Part shown: one piece after another, positions 53,379 to 63,320 of the stretch
Layout of the letters: every line of letters starts with the position of its first letter
How positions within the stretch are numbered: the first letter of the stretch is position 1
Made by a program: the position numbers and the translations under genes
Notes under the pieces: model-generated
The model's database searches: none
Told to the model about the DNA's origin: nothing
What the model saw: the letters and a program-made list of their open reading frames with translations, nothing else
From: Prevotella heparinolytica
GTDB taxonomy: Bacteria; Bacteroidota; Bacteroidia; Bacteroidales; Bacteroidaceae
Assembly: GCF_004342845.1 (NCBI RefSeq)
Contig: NZ_SLXB01000005.1
Span: 62,001 to 126,000 of the forward strand
Reading direction: 5' to 3'
DNA length: 64,000 nucleotides

Positions 53379-53488
53379 CAGACACTTGTGTTTGTCTTCC
53401 CAGACACTTGCGTTTGTCGTGTCAGACACAAGTGTTTATCACATCAGACACAAGTGCCTGTCAGCTTGAACACAAGTGTCTGACAAAC
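53379..53488 (+). repeat. 22-bp tandem repeat tract, 5 copies
   Basis: Units start at 53379, 53401, 53423, 53445 and 53467. The first two carry CAGACACTTG, the next two CAGACACAAG, i.e. the centre of the palindrome is flipped. The unit matches the tracts at 8533 and 22223, but the flanks are not homologous. It lies in the 423-bp gap between DUF2851 and ruvB, which holds no gene. Confidence 0.8.
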
Positions 53489-53633
53489 GAATTATAAATA
53501 TCTTGATAAACAGGATGTTACAACAAAGGAGGAAAGGAAGGTCGAATCATCGGCCGACATCTTCGCTTGCGGCACTTGGGGTGGGTATCTCTTTTTTTTC
53601 AATATAAAAACAGCAAGGTTCGTCGGTTTTGGT

Positions 53634-53642
53634 TATCTTTGC
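53634..53642 (+). promoter_or_regulatory. ruvB -7 promoter element
   Basis: TATCTTTGC, full consensus, 78 bp upstream of the chosen ruvB ATG. It supports the start at 53720 over the upstream in-frame codon at 53567, which lies before the promoter. Confidence 0.55.
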
Positions 53643-53719
53643 TCGCACGGAGCGAATGCCTGCGCGCCGAAAAGCAGAAAAGCTTTCGGGCAAGGCGGCA
53701 AAAGGAACAAAAGCATAGC

Positions 53720-54751
53720 ATGGAACAAGAAGATTTTGATATACGCAACCAGCAACTGACCGGAAAGGAGCGTGACTTCGAGAACGCCCTGCGCCCCCTG
53801 AACTTCGAGGACTTCAGCGGGCAGGACAAGGTGGTGGACAACCTGCGCATTTTTGTAAAGGCAGCCCGACTGAGAGGCGAAGCACTGGACCACGTGCTGC
53901 TGCACGGCCCTCCGGGACTGGGAAAGACCACGCTGAGCAACATCATTGCCAACGAATTGGGCGTGGGCTTCAAGATAACTTCCGGCCCGGTGCTCGACAA
54001 GCCGGGCGACCTTGCCGGCATACTGACCAGCTTGGAGCCGAACGATGTCTTGTTCATCGACGAGATTCATCGCCTCTCTCCGCTGGTGGAGGAGTATCTT
54101 TACTCTGCCATGGAGGATTACCGTATCGACATCATGATAGACAAAGGTCCGTCGGCACGAAGCATACAGATAGACCTGAACCCCTTTACGCTGGTAGGCG
54201 CCACCACCCGAAGCGGATTGCTGACGGCTCCCCTGCGTGCGCGCTTCGGCATCAACCTGCATCTGGAGTATTATGACGACGACGTGCTGGGCGGCATCAT
54301 CCGCCGTTCGGCAGGCATCCTCGACGTGCCCTGCTCCACAAGGGCGGCGGCGGAGATAGCTTCGCGCAGCCGGGGCACGCCGCGTATCGCCAATGCGTTG
54401 CTTCGCCGTGTGCGCGACTTTGCGCAGGTGAAAGGTTCGGGCAGCATCGACACGGAAATTGCACAGTTCTCGCTGGAAGCGCTGAACATCGACAAATACG
54501 GGTTGGATGAGATTGACAACAAGATACTCTGCACCATTATCGACAAGTTCAAAGGCGGGCCGGTAGGCCTTACCACCATTGCCACCGCCTTGGGCGAAGA
54601 TGCGGGAACCATCGAAGAGGTGTACGAGCCGTTCTTGATAAAAGAGGGATTTCTGAAGCGCACTCCACGCGGACGCGAAGTCACCGAACTGGCCTACAAG
54701 CACTTGGGCCGCAACCTTTATAACAGCCAGACAACGTTATTTAGTGATTAG
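53720..54751 (+). CDS. ruvB: Holliday junction branch migration ATPase RuvB
   Basis: 343 aa from ATG 53720 ([13 protein letters not shown]). AAA+ motifs: Walker [13 protein letters not shown], Walker B FIDEIHRL, sensor-1 [19 protein letters not shown] with the arginine finger. The C-terminal winged helix has [18 protein letters not shown]. As a hexamer it drives branch migration with RuvA in recombination repair. The extra N-terminal residues of the longest frame are not conserved. The flippase follows after 53 bp. Confidence 0.97.
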   Translation: MEQEDFDIRNQQLTGKERDFENALRPLNFEDFSGQDKVVDNLRIFVKAARLRGEALDHVLLHGPPGLGKTTLSNIIANELGVGFKITSGPVLDKPGDLAGILTSLEPNDVLFIDEIHRLSPLVEEYLYSAMEDYRIDIMIDKGPSARSIQIDLNPFTLVGATTRSGLLTAPLRARFGINLHLEYYDDDVLGGIIRRSAGILDVPCSTRAAAEIASRSRGTPRIANALLRRVRDFAQVKGSGSIDTEIAQFSLEALNIDKYGLDEIDNKILCTIIDKFKGGPVGLTTIATALGEDAGTIEEVYEPFLIKEGFLKRTPRGREVTELAYKHLGRNLYNSQTTLFSD

Positions 54752-54804
54752 GGGTGGGAGAAGATAGCTTTATTATTCATCAAGTACGCTAAACACAAAC
54801 TGAC

Positions 54805-56250
54805 GTGAACGGATTGAAGTCTTTGGCGAAGGAAACTGCCATTTATGGGGCAAGCAGCATTATAGGCAGATTCTTGAACTACCTGCTGGTTCCCGTATAT
54901 ACCATAGCCCTGTCGGCACAGTCGGGAGGATATGGTGTGGTGACAAACATCTATGCCTGGGTGGCCTTGATGCTGGTGGTCTTGACGTGCGGCATGGAGA
55001 CGGGCTTCTTCCGCTTCGCCAACAAAGGAGAGGACGACCCCGCACGAGTCTACTCCACCACCTTGCTCAGCGTGGGCATCGGCTCGCTTACGTTCGTTGC
55101 GCTGGGGCTGTTGTTCCTCAACCCCATTGCCGCCCTGCTGGACTACGGGGAACACCCGTGGTACGTGGGCATGATGATGATTGTGGTGGCCATGGACGCC
55201 ATCCAGAGCATCCCCTTCGCCTACCTGCGCTACAAGAAACGGCCGATAAAATTCGCTTCGCTCAAACTCCTGTTCATCTTCCTGAACATAGCGCTGAACC
55301 TTACCTACTACGTATGGATGGAAGGCACTGACGTGGGCTATGCTTTCCTCTTCAACCTGATATGCACCTCGGTGGTGATGCTCTGCCTCATACCCGAACT
55401 GCGAGGATTTACCTACGTCATCGACAAGCAGTTGCTCCGTCGGATGCTGAACTACAGCCTCCCCCTGCTGGTGCTGGGCATTGCGGGCATACTGAATCAG
55501 GTGGCGGATAAAATCATCTTCCCCTTTATCTATCCGGACAAGGCAGAAGCCGTCGTGCAACTCGGCATCTACGGAGCCGCCAGCAAGATAGCGATGGTGA
55601 TGGCCATGTTTACACAGGCTTTCCGCTTTGCCTACGAGCCGTTTGTCTTCGGCAAGAGCCGCGAGAAGGGGAATAAAGAGATGTATGCCGCCGCCATGAA
55701 GTTCTTCATCATCTTCACCCTGCTGGCCTTTCTGGCCGTGATGTTCTATTTGGATATCCTCAAGTTCATCATCGGGCGCGACTATTGGGAGGGACTCCGC
55801 GTGGTGCCCATCGTCATGGCGGCGGAAATCTTCATGGGCATCTACTTCAACCTTTCCTTCTGGTACAAGCTGATCGACGAGACGCGCTGGGGCGCTTACT
55901 TCTCGCTGATAGGTTGCGCCATACTGATAACGATGAACGTACTGCTGATACCCCGTTACAGCTACATGGCCTGCGCTTGGGCAGGTTTCTGCAGCTATGG
56001 CACGGCCATGCTTCTGTCTTACCTTGTGGGGCAGAAGAAGTATCCCATCCGCTACGATTTGAAGTCGATAGGCTGCTACGTGCTGTTGGCCGCCGTGCTG
56101 TATGTGGCTGCTGAGTACGTCCCGATAGACAACCTCTACCTGCGCCTGACCTACCGCACCGTCTTGCTGCTGGTCTTTATGGCCTACATCATCAAACGCG
56201 ACATGCCCCTCAGCCAAATTCCACTGATAAACCGTTTGGTGAAGAGATAA
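54805..56250 (+). CDS. Polysaccharide biosynthesis / flippase membrane protein (MOP superfamily)
   Basis: 481 aa from a GTG codon at 54805. LKSLAKETAIYGASSIIGRFLNYLLVPVYT is the standard N-terminus of Bacteroidetes oligosaccharide flippases, with about twelve to fourteen hydrophobic helices. It is distinct from the flippase at 4023. The ruvB-adjacent placement suggests a housekeeping glycan or lipid-carrier role. Substrate unknown. Confidence 0.9.
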   Translation: MNGLKSLAKETAIYGASSIIGRFLNYLLVPVYTIALSAQSGGYGVVTNIYAWVALMLVVLTCGMETGFFRFANKGEDDPARVYSTTLLSVGIGSLTFVALGLLFLNPIAALLDYGEHPWYVGMMMIVVAMDAIQSIPFAYLRYKKRPIKFASLKLLFIFLNIALNLTYYVWMEGTDVGYAFLFNLICTSVVMLCLIPELRGFTYVIDKQLLRRMLNYSLPLLVLGIAGILNQVADKIIFPFIYPDKAEAVVQLGIYGAASKIAMVMAMFTQAFRFAYEPFVFGKSREKGNKEMYAAAMKFFIIFTLLAFLAVMFYLDILKFIIGRDYWEGLRVVPIVMAAEIFMGIYFNLSFWYKLIDETRWGAYFSLIGCAILITMNVLLIPRYSYMACAWAGFCSYGTAMLLSYLVGQKKYPIRYDLKSIGCYVLLAAVLYVAAEYVPIDNLYLRLTYRTVLLLVFMAYIIKRDMPLSQIPLINRLVKR

Positions 56251-56282
56251 ATCATTTGTAAATCGTAAATTATAAAAACGTT

Positions 56283-57644
56283 ATGAAACCAACTGACAGA
56301 AAAACATTTGCCGTAAAGAAATTCTTGAAAGAATATCTTGATTTGCGTAAAGACAAGGACAACGAACTTGCCACAGTAGAGTCCATTCGCAAAGGAGTGG
56401 AATTCAAAGGCGCCAACCTCTGGATTTTGATATTCGCCATCTTCATGGCGTCTCTGGGCTTGAATGTCAATTCAACCGCCGTGATTATCGGTGCCATGCT
56501 TATCTCTCCCTTGATGGGGCCTATCATGGGGGTGGGGCTCTCGGTGGGTCTGAACGATTTCGAACTGATGAAGCGCTCGTTCAAGAGTTTCCTGATAACA
56601 ACCCTGTTCAGCGTCACCACCGCTACGGTCTTCTTTCTCATCAGTCCCGTGGCCGAAGGGCAGTCGGAGCTCTTGGCCCGCACTTCGCCCACTATTTACG
56701 ACGTATTCATCGCCTTGTTGGGCGGTCTGGCAGGCGTCACGGCACTGTCTACCAAAGAGAAAGGAAACGTAATTCCCGGTGTGGCCATCGCCACGGCTTT
56801 GATGCCGCCGCTTTGCACGGCGGGTTACGGACTGGCCACGGGAAATCTGATTTATTTCTTTGGAGCGTTCTACCTCTACTTCATCAATTCGGTCTTCATC
56901 AGTCTGGCCACCTTTCTGGGGGTGCGTGTGATGCACTTCCAGCGCAAGGAGTTCGTCGACAAGAACCGTGAGAAGAAAGTGCGCAAGTACATCGTGCTGA
57001 TTGCCGTGCTCACCATGTGTCCGGCCGTTTATCTGACGGTAGGCATCGTTCAGGAGACCTTCTTCGAAGGGGCGGCCAACCGCTTCATCAACGAGCAGCT
57101 CTCTTTTGAGAACACGCAAGTGGTGGACAAAAAGATTCATCATGACGGTAAAGGGCGCGAGATACGCGTCGTGCTGATAGGGCAGGAAGTGCCCGAAGCC
57201 TCCATCGCCATTGCCCGCGGCAAAATGAAAGACTATAAGTTGGACGATACCAAGTTGATTGTGCTTCAGGGAATGAACAATGCGGCAGTGGATATTTCCT
57301 CCATCCGCGCCATGGTGATGGAAGACTTCTACAAGAACAGCGAAGAGCGGCTGATAGAGCAGAAGCGACGTATTGTTTCTTTAGAGAATAGTCTGGAGAG
57401 ATATAAAGCTTTCGACGAGCTGGGGCGGACGATTATACCCGAACTGAAAGTGCTCTATCCCACAGTGAAAAGCATTTCAATCTCTCATGCCATCGAGTCG
57501 GTAGTAGATTCGGCACGTACCGACACCGTGACGCTGGCTGTGCTGAAATTCGGCAAAAGGCCCGATGCACGCGAAAAAGAGAAAATCACCGAATGGCTCA
57601 AGGCACGTACCAAAGCCAAACGGTTGAGGCTGATTGCAGAATGA
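56283..57644 (+). CDS. DUF389 / TIGR00341 family membrane protein
   Basis: 453 aa. About six membrane helices between residues 45 and 260 include the conserved NSTAVIIGAMLISPLMGPIMGVGLSVG-type segment and GVAIATALMPPLCTAGYGLA. A C-terminal soluble ~190-residue domain has a coiled-coil piece (EERLIEQKRRIVSLENSLERY). The family's function is unsettled. It is 32 bp after the flippase and 25 bp before the S46 peptidase. Confidence 0.9.
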   Translation: MKPTDRKTFAVKKFLKEYLDLRKDKDNELATVESIRKGVEFKGANLWILIFAIFMASLGLNVNSTAVIIGAMLISPLMGPIMGVGLSVGLNDFELMKRSFKSFLITTLFSVTTATVFFLISPVAEGQSELLARTSPTIYDVFIALLGGLAGVTALSTKEKGNVIPGVAIATALMPPLCTAGYGLATGNLIYFFGAFYLYFINSVFISLATFLGVRVMHFQRKEFVDKNREKKVRKYIVLIAVLTMCPAVYLTVGIVQETFFEGAANRFINEQLSFENTQVVDKKIHHDGKGREIRVVLIGQEVPEASIAIARGKMKDYKLDDTKLIVLQGMNNAAVDISSIRAMVMEDFYKNSEERLIEQKRRIVSLENSLERYKAFDELGRTIIPELKVLYPTVKSISISHAIESVVDSARTDTVTLAVLKFGKRPDAREKEKITEWLKARTKAKRLRLIAE

Positions 57645-57669
57645 CAACAAGGCATACGTTGAACCGAGG

Positions 57670-59814
57670 ATGAAACTGAAAACAGCGATTATACTTGCCT
57701 GTTGCCTGTTCTGTCTGTTCTGCCCCAAGGCGCAGGCCGACGAAGGCATGTGGATGCCGGGACATCTGAACAAGCAGACGCGACGAGCCATGAAAGAACT
57801 CGGCCTGCAACTCTCCGCCGACCGGTTGTATAGCCCCAAACGCCCTTCACTGAAAGATGCGGTGGTAAGTTTCGGCGGATTTTGCTCGGGAGTCGTGGTG
57901 TCGGCAGACGGACTGGTGTTCACCAACCACCATTGCGGCTTTGGCAGCGTGCAGCAGCACTCGTCCGTAGAGCACGACTACCTGAAGAATGGCTTTGTGG
58001 CCCGTAGCCTCGGCGAAGAGTTGCCCAACCCCGAGCTCTACGTGCGCTTTCTGCTGAGGCAAGAAGACGTGACGAAGCGGGTGCTCTCCGCAGTAAGTCA
58101 GGCAATGAGCGAAACCGAGCGCACCGTGGCGGTAGACTCCGTCATGCTGTGCATCGGTGAGGAAGTATCTCGCAAAGATTCCACCTTGACGGGCATTGTA
58201 GATGCCTATTACGGCGGCAATGAGTTCTGGTTGTCAATCTATCAAGACTATAATGACGTCCGTCTGGTGTTTGCCCCGCCCTCGTCGGTAGGCAAGTTCG
58301 GCTGGGATACCGATAACTGGATATGGCCACGGCACACGGGCGACTTCTGCGTGTTCCGCATCTATGCCGGCAAAGACAACCGCCCGGCCGACTATTCGCC
58401 GGACAATGTGCCCTATCATCCTCCCTACGTGGCGCCCATCTCGCTCAATGGCTACCGAGAGGGCTCTTTCTGCATGACCATGGGCTATCCGGGCAGCACC
58501 GAACGCTACCTTTCCTCGTTCGGAATCGAAGAGATGATGAACACCCTCAACCAAGCACGGATAGACATCCGCGGCATCAAACAGGGCATCTGGAAACGCG
58601 AGATGGACCGCAGCGACACCATCCGCATAAAGTATGCAGCCAAGTACGACGAGAGTTCCAATTACTGGAAGAACAGCATCGGGGTGAACCGTGCTATCCA
58701 GAAACTCCGGGTGCTGGACAAAAAACGTATGTTGGAAAAAGAGCTGCGCGACTGGATACGACAAACACCCCACGAGAAGGAGAAGCTGCTGCACCTGCTC
58801 TCCGACTTGGAACTGAACTACAAGGCTCGCCGCGAAACGATACGCGCCATGGCCTATTTTGCCGAAACCTTCCTGAACGGTCCCGAACTGATGCAGCTGG
58901 CCTTGTCCATACTCAATTTCGACTTCGAGGGAGAAGAGAAAAACGTAACGGCAAACATGAGGGCCATTGTCGAAAAGTATGCCCGTCTGGATTTGAACAT
59001 CGACAAGGAAGTCTTTACGGCCCTGCTGAAAGAATACCGCTCGCGGGTGGACTCCATCTATCTGCCCGAAGTCTACCGCACCATTTCCGCCGAATACGGA
59101 GGCAATGAACAGGCCTACGTAGACACGCTTTATGCCCGCTCGCAGCTGACCACTCCCCGCGGCCTGAAACGCTTCGTGGAGTGCGACACCACCTATATGC
59201 TCTTCCAAGACCCGGCCGTTGTCCTAAGCATGGACTTAATCGCGAAAGTCTTCGAAATGAACATGCAGACGCAGCAACCCTCCGCTGAAATAGAGCGAAG
59301 CGAACGTATGTTCAATGCCGCCGTGCGACGAATGTACGCCTCGCGAAACTTCTATCCCGACGCCAACGCCACCATGCGCCTCAGCCTCGGCACCGTGCGC
59401 GGTTATACCCCGTCGGACGGGGTGGAATACGCCCACTATACCACCGTGAAAGGTATTCAGCAGAAAGTCAGGGAACACGCCGGCGACCCGGACTTCGCCG
59501 TGCAGCCCGAAATCCTCTCCCTCCTCTCGTCGGCCCACTTCGGCCGTTATGCCGACGAAAAAGGCGAAATGAAAGTGTGCTTCATATCGGACAACGACAT
59601 CACGGGCGGAAACTCGGGCAGCCCCATGTTCAATGCCCGGGGCGAACTCTTAGGACTGGCCTTCGACGGCAACTGGGAGGCCATGAGCAGCGACCTCATT
59701 TACGAGCCCAAGACACAGCGAACCATCGGCGTGGACGTGCGCTACATCCTCTTCATGATAGAGAAGCAGGGCAAAGCAGAACATCTGATTAAAGAGTTGA
59801 AGATAACTCGCTGA
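57670..59814 (+). CDS. S46 family dipeptidyl-peptidase (DPP7-like)
   Basis: 714 aa from ATG 57670 (the earlier in-frame codon overlaps DUF389). Signal LKTAIILACCLFCLFCPKAQA, mature start DEGMW. Chymotrypsin-like triad: His in VFTNHHCGFG, Asp in the middle, Ser in TGGNSGSPMFN. A helical lid domain interrupts the fold (about 280-560). Gly in AFDGNWEA at the S1 pocket, rather than Arg, suggests the DPP7 preference for hydrophobic P1 residues over DPP11's acidic ones. It cleaves dipeptides from peptide N-termini in the periplasm. Confidence 0.93.
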   Translation: MKLKTAIILACCLFCLFCPKAQADEGMWMPGHLNKQTRRAMKELGLQLSADRLYSPKRPSLKDAVVSFGGFCSGVVVSADGLVFTNHHCGFGSVQQHSSVEHDYLKNGFVARSLGEELPNPELYVRFLLRQEDVTKRVLSAVSQAMSETERTVAVDSVMLCIGEEVSRKDSTLTGIVDAYYGGNEFWLSIYQDYNDVRLVFAPPSSVGKFGWDTDNWIWPRHTGDFCVFRIYAGKDNRPADYSPDNVPYHPPYVAPISLNGYREGSFCMTMGYPGSTERYLSSFGIEEMMNTLNQARIDIRGIKQGIWKREMDRSDTIRIKYAAKYDESSNYWKNSIGVNRAIQKLRVLDKKRMLEKELRDWIRQTPHEKEKLLHLLSDLELNYKARRETIRAMAYFAETFLNGPELMQLALSILNFDFEGEEKNVTANMRAIVEKYARLDLNIDKEVFTALLKEYRSRVDSIYLPEVYRTISAEYGGNEQAYVDTLYARSQLTTPRGLKRFVECDTTYMLFQDPAVVLSMDLIAKVFEMNMQTQQPSAEIERSERMFNAAVRRMYASRNFYPDANATMRLSLGTVRGYTPSDGVEYAHYTTVKGIQQKVREHAGDPDFAVQPEILSLLSSAHFGRYADEKGEMKVCFISDNDITGGNSGSPMFNARGELLGLAFDGNWEAMSSDLIYEPKTQRTIGVDVRYILFMIEKQGKAEHLIKELKITR

Positions 59815-59852
59815 CGAAACTCTCTTGCAACTGATTAAAATAAATATGGTTA

Positions 59853-59871
59853 TTCTCCTACATTAGGAGAA
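59853..59871 (+). terminator. Possible terminator hairpin after the S46 gene
   Basis: TTCTCCTA and TAGGAGAA pair perfectly around CAT. There is no T-run, so it may be an mRNA end-stabilising structure or a two-way terminator. Confidence 0.35.
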
Positions 59872-60054
59872 CAACACCCCTTTCTGTTAATAAAACCAAG
59901 TTGAAATCCTTTTCTAAATCTAAACACAAAAGAATTAAAGAAAAGATTATTAAATTGGTAGCGTAAAAAAGTCGATTCAACAGACTTACTCTATACGAGT
60001 GATAGATTCATTTACCGTTTCTACACACAAATATAAACTTTAATCTTTAATAGT

Positions 60055-61377
60055 ATGAGAAAACAACTTTTATTGTATGTGCTATTGGCCTTGTCAATAA
60101 CGGCTTGTATCAAGGAGTATAGTTACCAAGAGCCTGAACCACCGGAACTTTTCCGATGTTCCGACGAACGTTTAAAGCCGATAGCCAAGGCCTTATGGGC
60201 AGTAGAACAGGAAACTCCCTTTATGGGGAAATTCCGTGAAGTGTATGGCAAGCCTTTATGGGACTACGCAGACGTACTCGAAGAAGACAATCAAGTGTGC
60301 TATTTCGTGCCGTTGCTCCACGAGCGTTGCGACAGATCTATCGAAACCATCTGGTTCTTTTATTTGGAAAATGGCATCTTACACTATGCTCCCATCAGTC
60401 GCGATACAAAGGGGATGGCCGGTACCGATCAGGTCGGAGTATTTGATCTTAAGAGTTACGACGTCTTTGGGGCAGACAATGCTTCGGGCTTAATCTTTAA
60501 AGACCCGCCTGCCGAAACACGAGTGTGGGCAGATCATTATTATGATTGCAAAGCGGCGTACGCAGGATATGATGGGGCAGAAGGTTTTAAGGGAATAACT
60601 TGCAAATATAAACGTATCTGGATTGAAATAATAGACGAGGTGGAAGATGAAAGTGGTGGTGGTGAGGGCTCTTGTATTAATACGGGAGGCGGTGCAGAAA
60701 CGGGGTATGAGGGAGGCGGTGGAAGCAACAGCTCTTCCGCATCTACAGCAGCTCCTAAAGCATCTTCCATTTTCAGAAATAGCAGAATGACCGAAACAAA
60801 CTGGAAAACTCTGGAAAGGATGATAGAGAAAATAGAAAAAGACTGTGTGGGTAGTAATCTTTACAACGGATTAAAGCAGGCATTAGGTGGAAAAACCCTG
60901 AGTATTCAGTTCGTCGCCCCCAAAGAAGGTTCAAGTTTTAACTTCGATGGAAATACGGCAGGCATCAAACTCACCACCGACATGGAGAGCAACCAATTGT
61001 TTCACGAAATGATGCATGCCTTTCAGGCTTATCAGGAAACGGAAAGCTCGTATAAAGCTTCACTGCTGAACAAGGAGATTGAAGCGAGATATGCACAATA
61101 TCAATATGTGAAGAAGCTAAAGGAATTTTCGGGAAGCAAGTGGGAGAAGCAATATACGAAGACGAGTGTTGGAATAGCAATTAGAGAAATAGGAAGGGTT
61201 ATTGATAATAAAGGGTACATACGATCTGGACTTTTTGAAGAAAATCTAACAATTCAAGTAGAACTAGCAAAAAAACAAATTCAAAAAGTTAACGATTATT
61301 CTAAACTATCATTTGATAAAAAAAAGTCGGGAAGTGATACTTTTGCTAATTTACGAACATTATCTAAAGGCTGCTAA
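60055..61377 (+). CDS. Lipoprotein with C-terminal HExxH metallopeptidase-like domain
   Basis: 440 aa. Lipoprotein signal LLLYVLLALSITAC (Cys 18). An N-terminal ~160-residue domain is followed by a Gly/Ser linker (about 205-240: SGGGEGSC, GGGAETGYEGGGGSNSSSAS). The C-terminal domain contains HEMMHAFQAYQ near residue 320, an HExxH zinc site, followed by a helical, Lys-rich tail. I do not recognise the family. The linker between a surface-anchoring part and a putative protease suggests an exported effector or toxin. A run of similar small exported proteins begins 2 bp downstream. Confidence 0.7.
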   Translation: MRKQLLLYVLLALSITACIKEYSYQEPEPPELFRCSDERLKPIAKALWAVEQETPFMGKFREVYGKPLWDYADVLEEDNQVCYFVPLLHERCDRSIETIWFFYLENGILHYAPISRDTKGMAGTDQVGVFDLKSYDVFGADNASGLIFKDPPAETRVWADHYYDCKAAYAGYDGAEGFKGITCKYKRIWIEIIDEVEDESGGGEGSCINTGGGAETGYEGGGGSNSSSASTAAPKASSIFRNSRMTETNWKTLERMIEKIEKDCVGSNLYNGLKQALGGKTLSIQFVAPKEGSSFNFDGNTAGIKLTTDMESNQLFHEMMHAFQAYQETESSYKASLLNKEIEARYAQYQYVKKLKEFSGSKWEKQYTKTSVGIAIREIGRVIDNKGYIRSGLFEENLTIQVELAKKQIQKVNDYSKLSFDKKKSGSDTFANLRTLSKGC

Positions 61378-61379
61378 TT

Positions 61380-61919
61380 ATGAAAACAATCTTTTTTTCT
61401 TTTCTGTTAATCTTCTGTGTAGTCAATGTAACGGCACAGAACAATTATTATACTGAAAGTAAAACGTTTCAAGAGAATGGATATACTTACCAGTGCGAGG
61501 TATCACATGGGTTCCTAATAAAAATATACAATAAAGAGAGTAGACTTATTCATGTAGATCAAATCTTTAAAGACACTAAAGAGGTGCCGGGATTTGAACT
61601 TGATTTTGATGATGTAGTAGAAGAAACTTGGACAAAGCCTAAGAGTTTTTCTATTGTAAACAATGCATTTACTACGATACAAAAACAACAAATGAGAGAT
61701 GAATGTATAGGAATAACTATGTATATCAATTCAGAAACGGGAAAAGTAATGGAAGTCCTTTTTACTTTTACTACAGTTAGCCCCTTTGCAACCATTCCTA
61801 TTTCTGTTTATAGTAAAATAGAAAAAGATTTGAGAAAACAGATATGGTTTATCCCTACTAAGGATGGAAAAAGATTAAATTACTTGCTAAGAGGTTGGGA
61901 TCATTGCTTTAACGAATAG
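61380..61919 (+). CDS. DUF5043-like exported protein, array copy 1
   Basis: 179 aa, signal KTIFFSFLLIFCVVNVTAQN. Mature region: NYYTESKTFQENGYTYQCEV, DQIFKDTKEVPGFELDFDDV, ETWTKPKSFSIVNNAF, GKVMEVLFTFTTVSPFATIP. It resembles the Bacteroides DUF5043 family of unknown function. It lies 2 bp after the HExxH lipoprotein and is surely co-transcribed. It differs from copies 2 and 3 mostly around residues 40-55 and 100-125. Confidence 0.75.
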   Translation: MKTIFFSFLLIFCVVNVTAQNNYYTESKTFQENGYTYQCEVSHGFLIKIYNKESRLIHVDQIFKDTKEVPGFELDFDDVVEETWTKPKSFSIVNNAFTTIQKQQMRDECIGITMYINSETGKVMEVLFTFTTVSPFATIPISVYSKIEKDLRKQIWFIPTKDGKRLNYLLRGWDHCFNE

Positions 61920-61958
61920 CATACCATCACAGCTTTAGTCTTTATAGAACAGTTAATT

Positions 61959-62495
61959 ATGAAAACAACGATGATTTTTTTACTGATTTTCTGTGCTACT
62001 TATATTATGGCACAGACCAATTACTATACCGAGACCAAAACTTTTAAAGAGAACGGATATACTTATCAGTGCGATGTATTACCGGGCAATGATGTACGTC
62101 TCTACAATAAAGAGAACAAACTGACTTATGTAGACCAAATCTTTAAAGATACTAAAGAAGTGCCGGGATTCGGATTTGATTTTGACGATGTGGTAGAGGA
62201 AACTTGGACAAGGCCGAAAAGTCTTTCTATTGTAAACAATGCATTTACTGCCGATCAAAAGTTGAGGATGAAAAACAGGAGTGTAGGAATATGTATGTAT
62301 ATAAGTCCGGAAACAGGTAAGGTTATTGAAGTAGAGTTTCATCTCAGTACAGTTAGCCCTTTTGCCACAATTCCACTCTCTGTCTATCGCAAGATAGAAG
62401 TGGAGCTAAAGCAGCAAATATGGTTTACCCCCACTAAAGACGGGAAAAGATTGAATCATTTGATGAGATATTGGAGACATAGCTTTAACGAATAG
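61959..62495 (+). CDS. DUF5043-like exported protein, array copy 2
   Basis: 178 aa, signal KTTMIFLLIFCATYIMAQT. Almost the same mature sequence as copy 3 (about ten differences), with LPGNDVRLYNKENKLTYVDQ in the variable patch. It starts 579 bp after copy 1. Periplasmic or secreted; role unknown. Confidence 0.75.
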   Translation: MKTTMIFLLIFCATYIMAQTNYYTETKTFKENGYTYQCDVLPGNDVRLYNKENKLTYVDQIFKDTKEVPGFGFDFDDVVEETWTRPKSLSIVNNAFTADQKLRMKNRSVGICMYISPETGKVIEVEFHLSTVSPFATIPLSVYRKIEVELKQQIWFTPTKDGKRLNHLMRYWRHSFNE

Positions 62496-62533
62496 CATCG
62501 ATATAGCTTTGGTCTTGTATGAGGAAACAGATT

Positions 62534-63073
62534 ATGAAAACATTGAATATTTCTTTCCTACTGTTTTTCTGTGCCGCTTATGCAGCGGCACAGGCCAATT
62601 ACTATACCGAGACCAAAACTTTTAAAGAGAACGGATATGCTTATCAGTGCGATGTATTACCGGGCAATGATGTACATCTCTACAACAGGGAGAATAAACT
62701 GACTTATGTAGACCAAATCTTTAAGGATACTAAAGAAGTGCCTGGATTCGGATTTGATTTTGACGACGTGGTAGAGGAAACTTGGACAAGGCCGAAAAGT
62801 CTTTCTATTGTAAACAATGCGTTTACTGCCGATCAAAAGTTGAGGATGAAAAACAGAAGTGTAGGAATATGTATGTATATAAGTCCGGAAACAGGTAAGG
62901 TTATTGAAGTAGAGTTTAATTTTAGTACAGCTAGTCCTTTTGCCACAATTCCACTCTCTGTCTATCGCAAGATAGAAGTGGAGCTAAAGCAGCAAATATG
63001 GTTTACCCCCACTAAAGACGGGAAAAAGTTGAATTTTTTGATGAGGTTTTGGATGCATAGTTTTAATGAATAG
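62534..63073 (+). CDS. DUF5043-like exported protein, array copy 3
   Basis: 179 aa from ATG 62534, chosen because it aligns with the starts of copies 1 and 2 (a frame extension to 62519 is not needed). Signal KTLNISFLLFFCAAYAAAQA. The copy 2/3 spacing is 575 bp and the intergenic DNA before copy 3 and copy 4 is nearly identical (GGTCTTGTATGAGGAAACAG), so these are recent tandem duplicates. Confidence 0.75.
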   Translation: MKTLNISFLLFFCAAYAAAQANYYTETKTFKENGYAYQCDVLPGNDVHLYNRENKLTYVDQIFKDTKEVPGFGFDFDDVVEETWTRPKSLSIVNNAFTADQKLRMKNRSVGICMYISPETGKVIEVEFNFSTASPFATIPLSVYRKIEVELKQQIWFTPTKDGKKLNFLMRFWMHSFNE

Positions 63074-63111
63074 CATCGTTACAGATTTGGTCTTGTATGA
63101 GGAAACAGATT

Positions 63112-63278
63112 ATGAAAACATTGAATATTTCTTTCCTACTGTTTTTCTGTGCCGTTTATGCAGCGGCACAGGCCAATTACTATACCGAGACCAAAACTTT
63201 TAAAGAGAACGGATATGCTTATCAGTGCGATGTTTCATATGGCCTTGTAAAATGTATAATAAAGCCCCCAGTCCTGGA
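63112..63278 (+). pseudogene. DUF5043-like array copy 4, frameshifted and truncated
   Basis: ATG 63112 repeats copy 3 almost exactly through the signal and AYQCDV. It then reads SYGLVK, where copy 1 has SHGFLIK. One base is missing in the AAAATG at about 63248-63253; with it restored the frame would go on MYNKAPSPG and stop near 63281. As it stands the frame runs into foreign codons to 63324. The remaining ~120 residues are lost. Confidence 0.7.
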
Positions 63279-63320
63279 TAATATCTTGCAGATAGATTTA
63301 CACCAAGTAACCTTGGGCTT

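Noticed and set aside
59853..59871. Confident rho-independent terminator after the S46 gene
   Set aside because: Perfect stem but no T-run, so it is listed only as a possible terminator.
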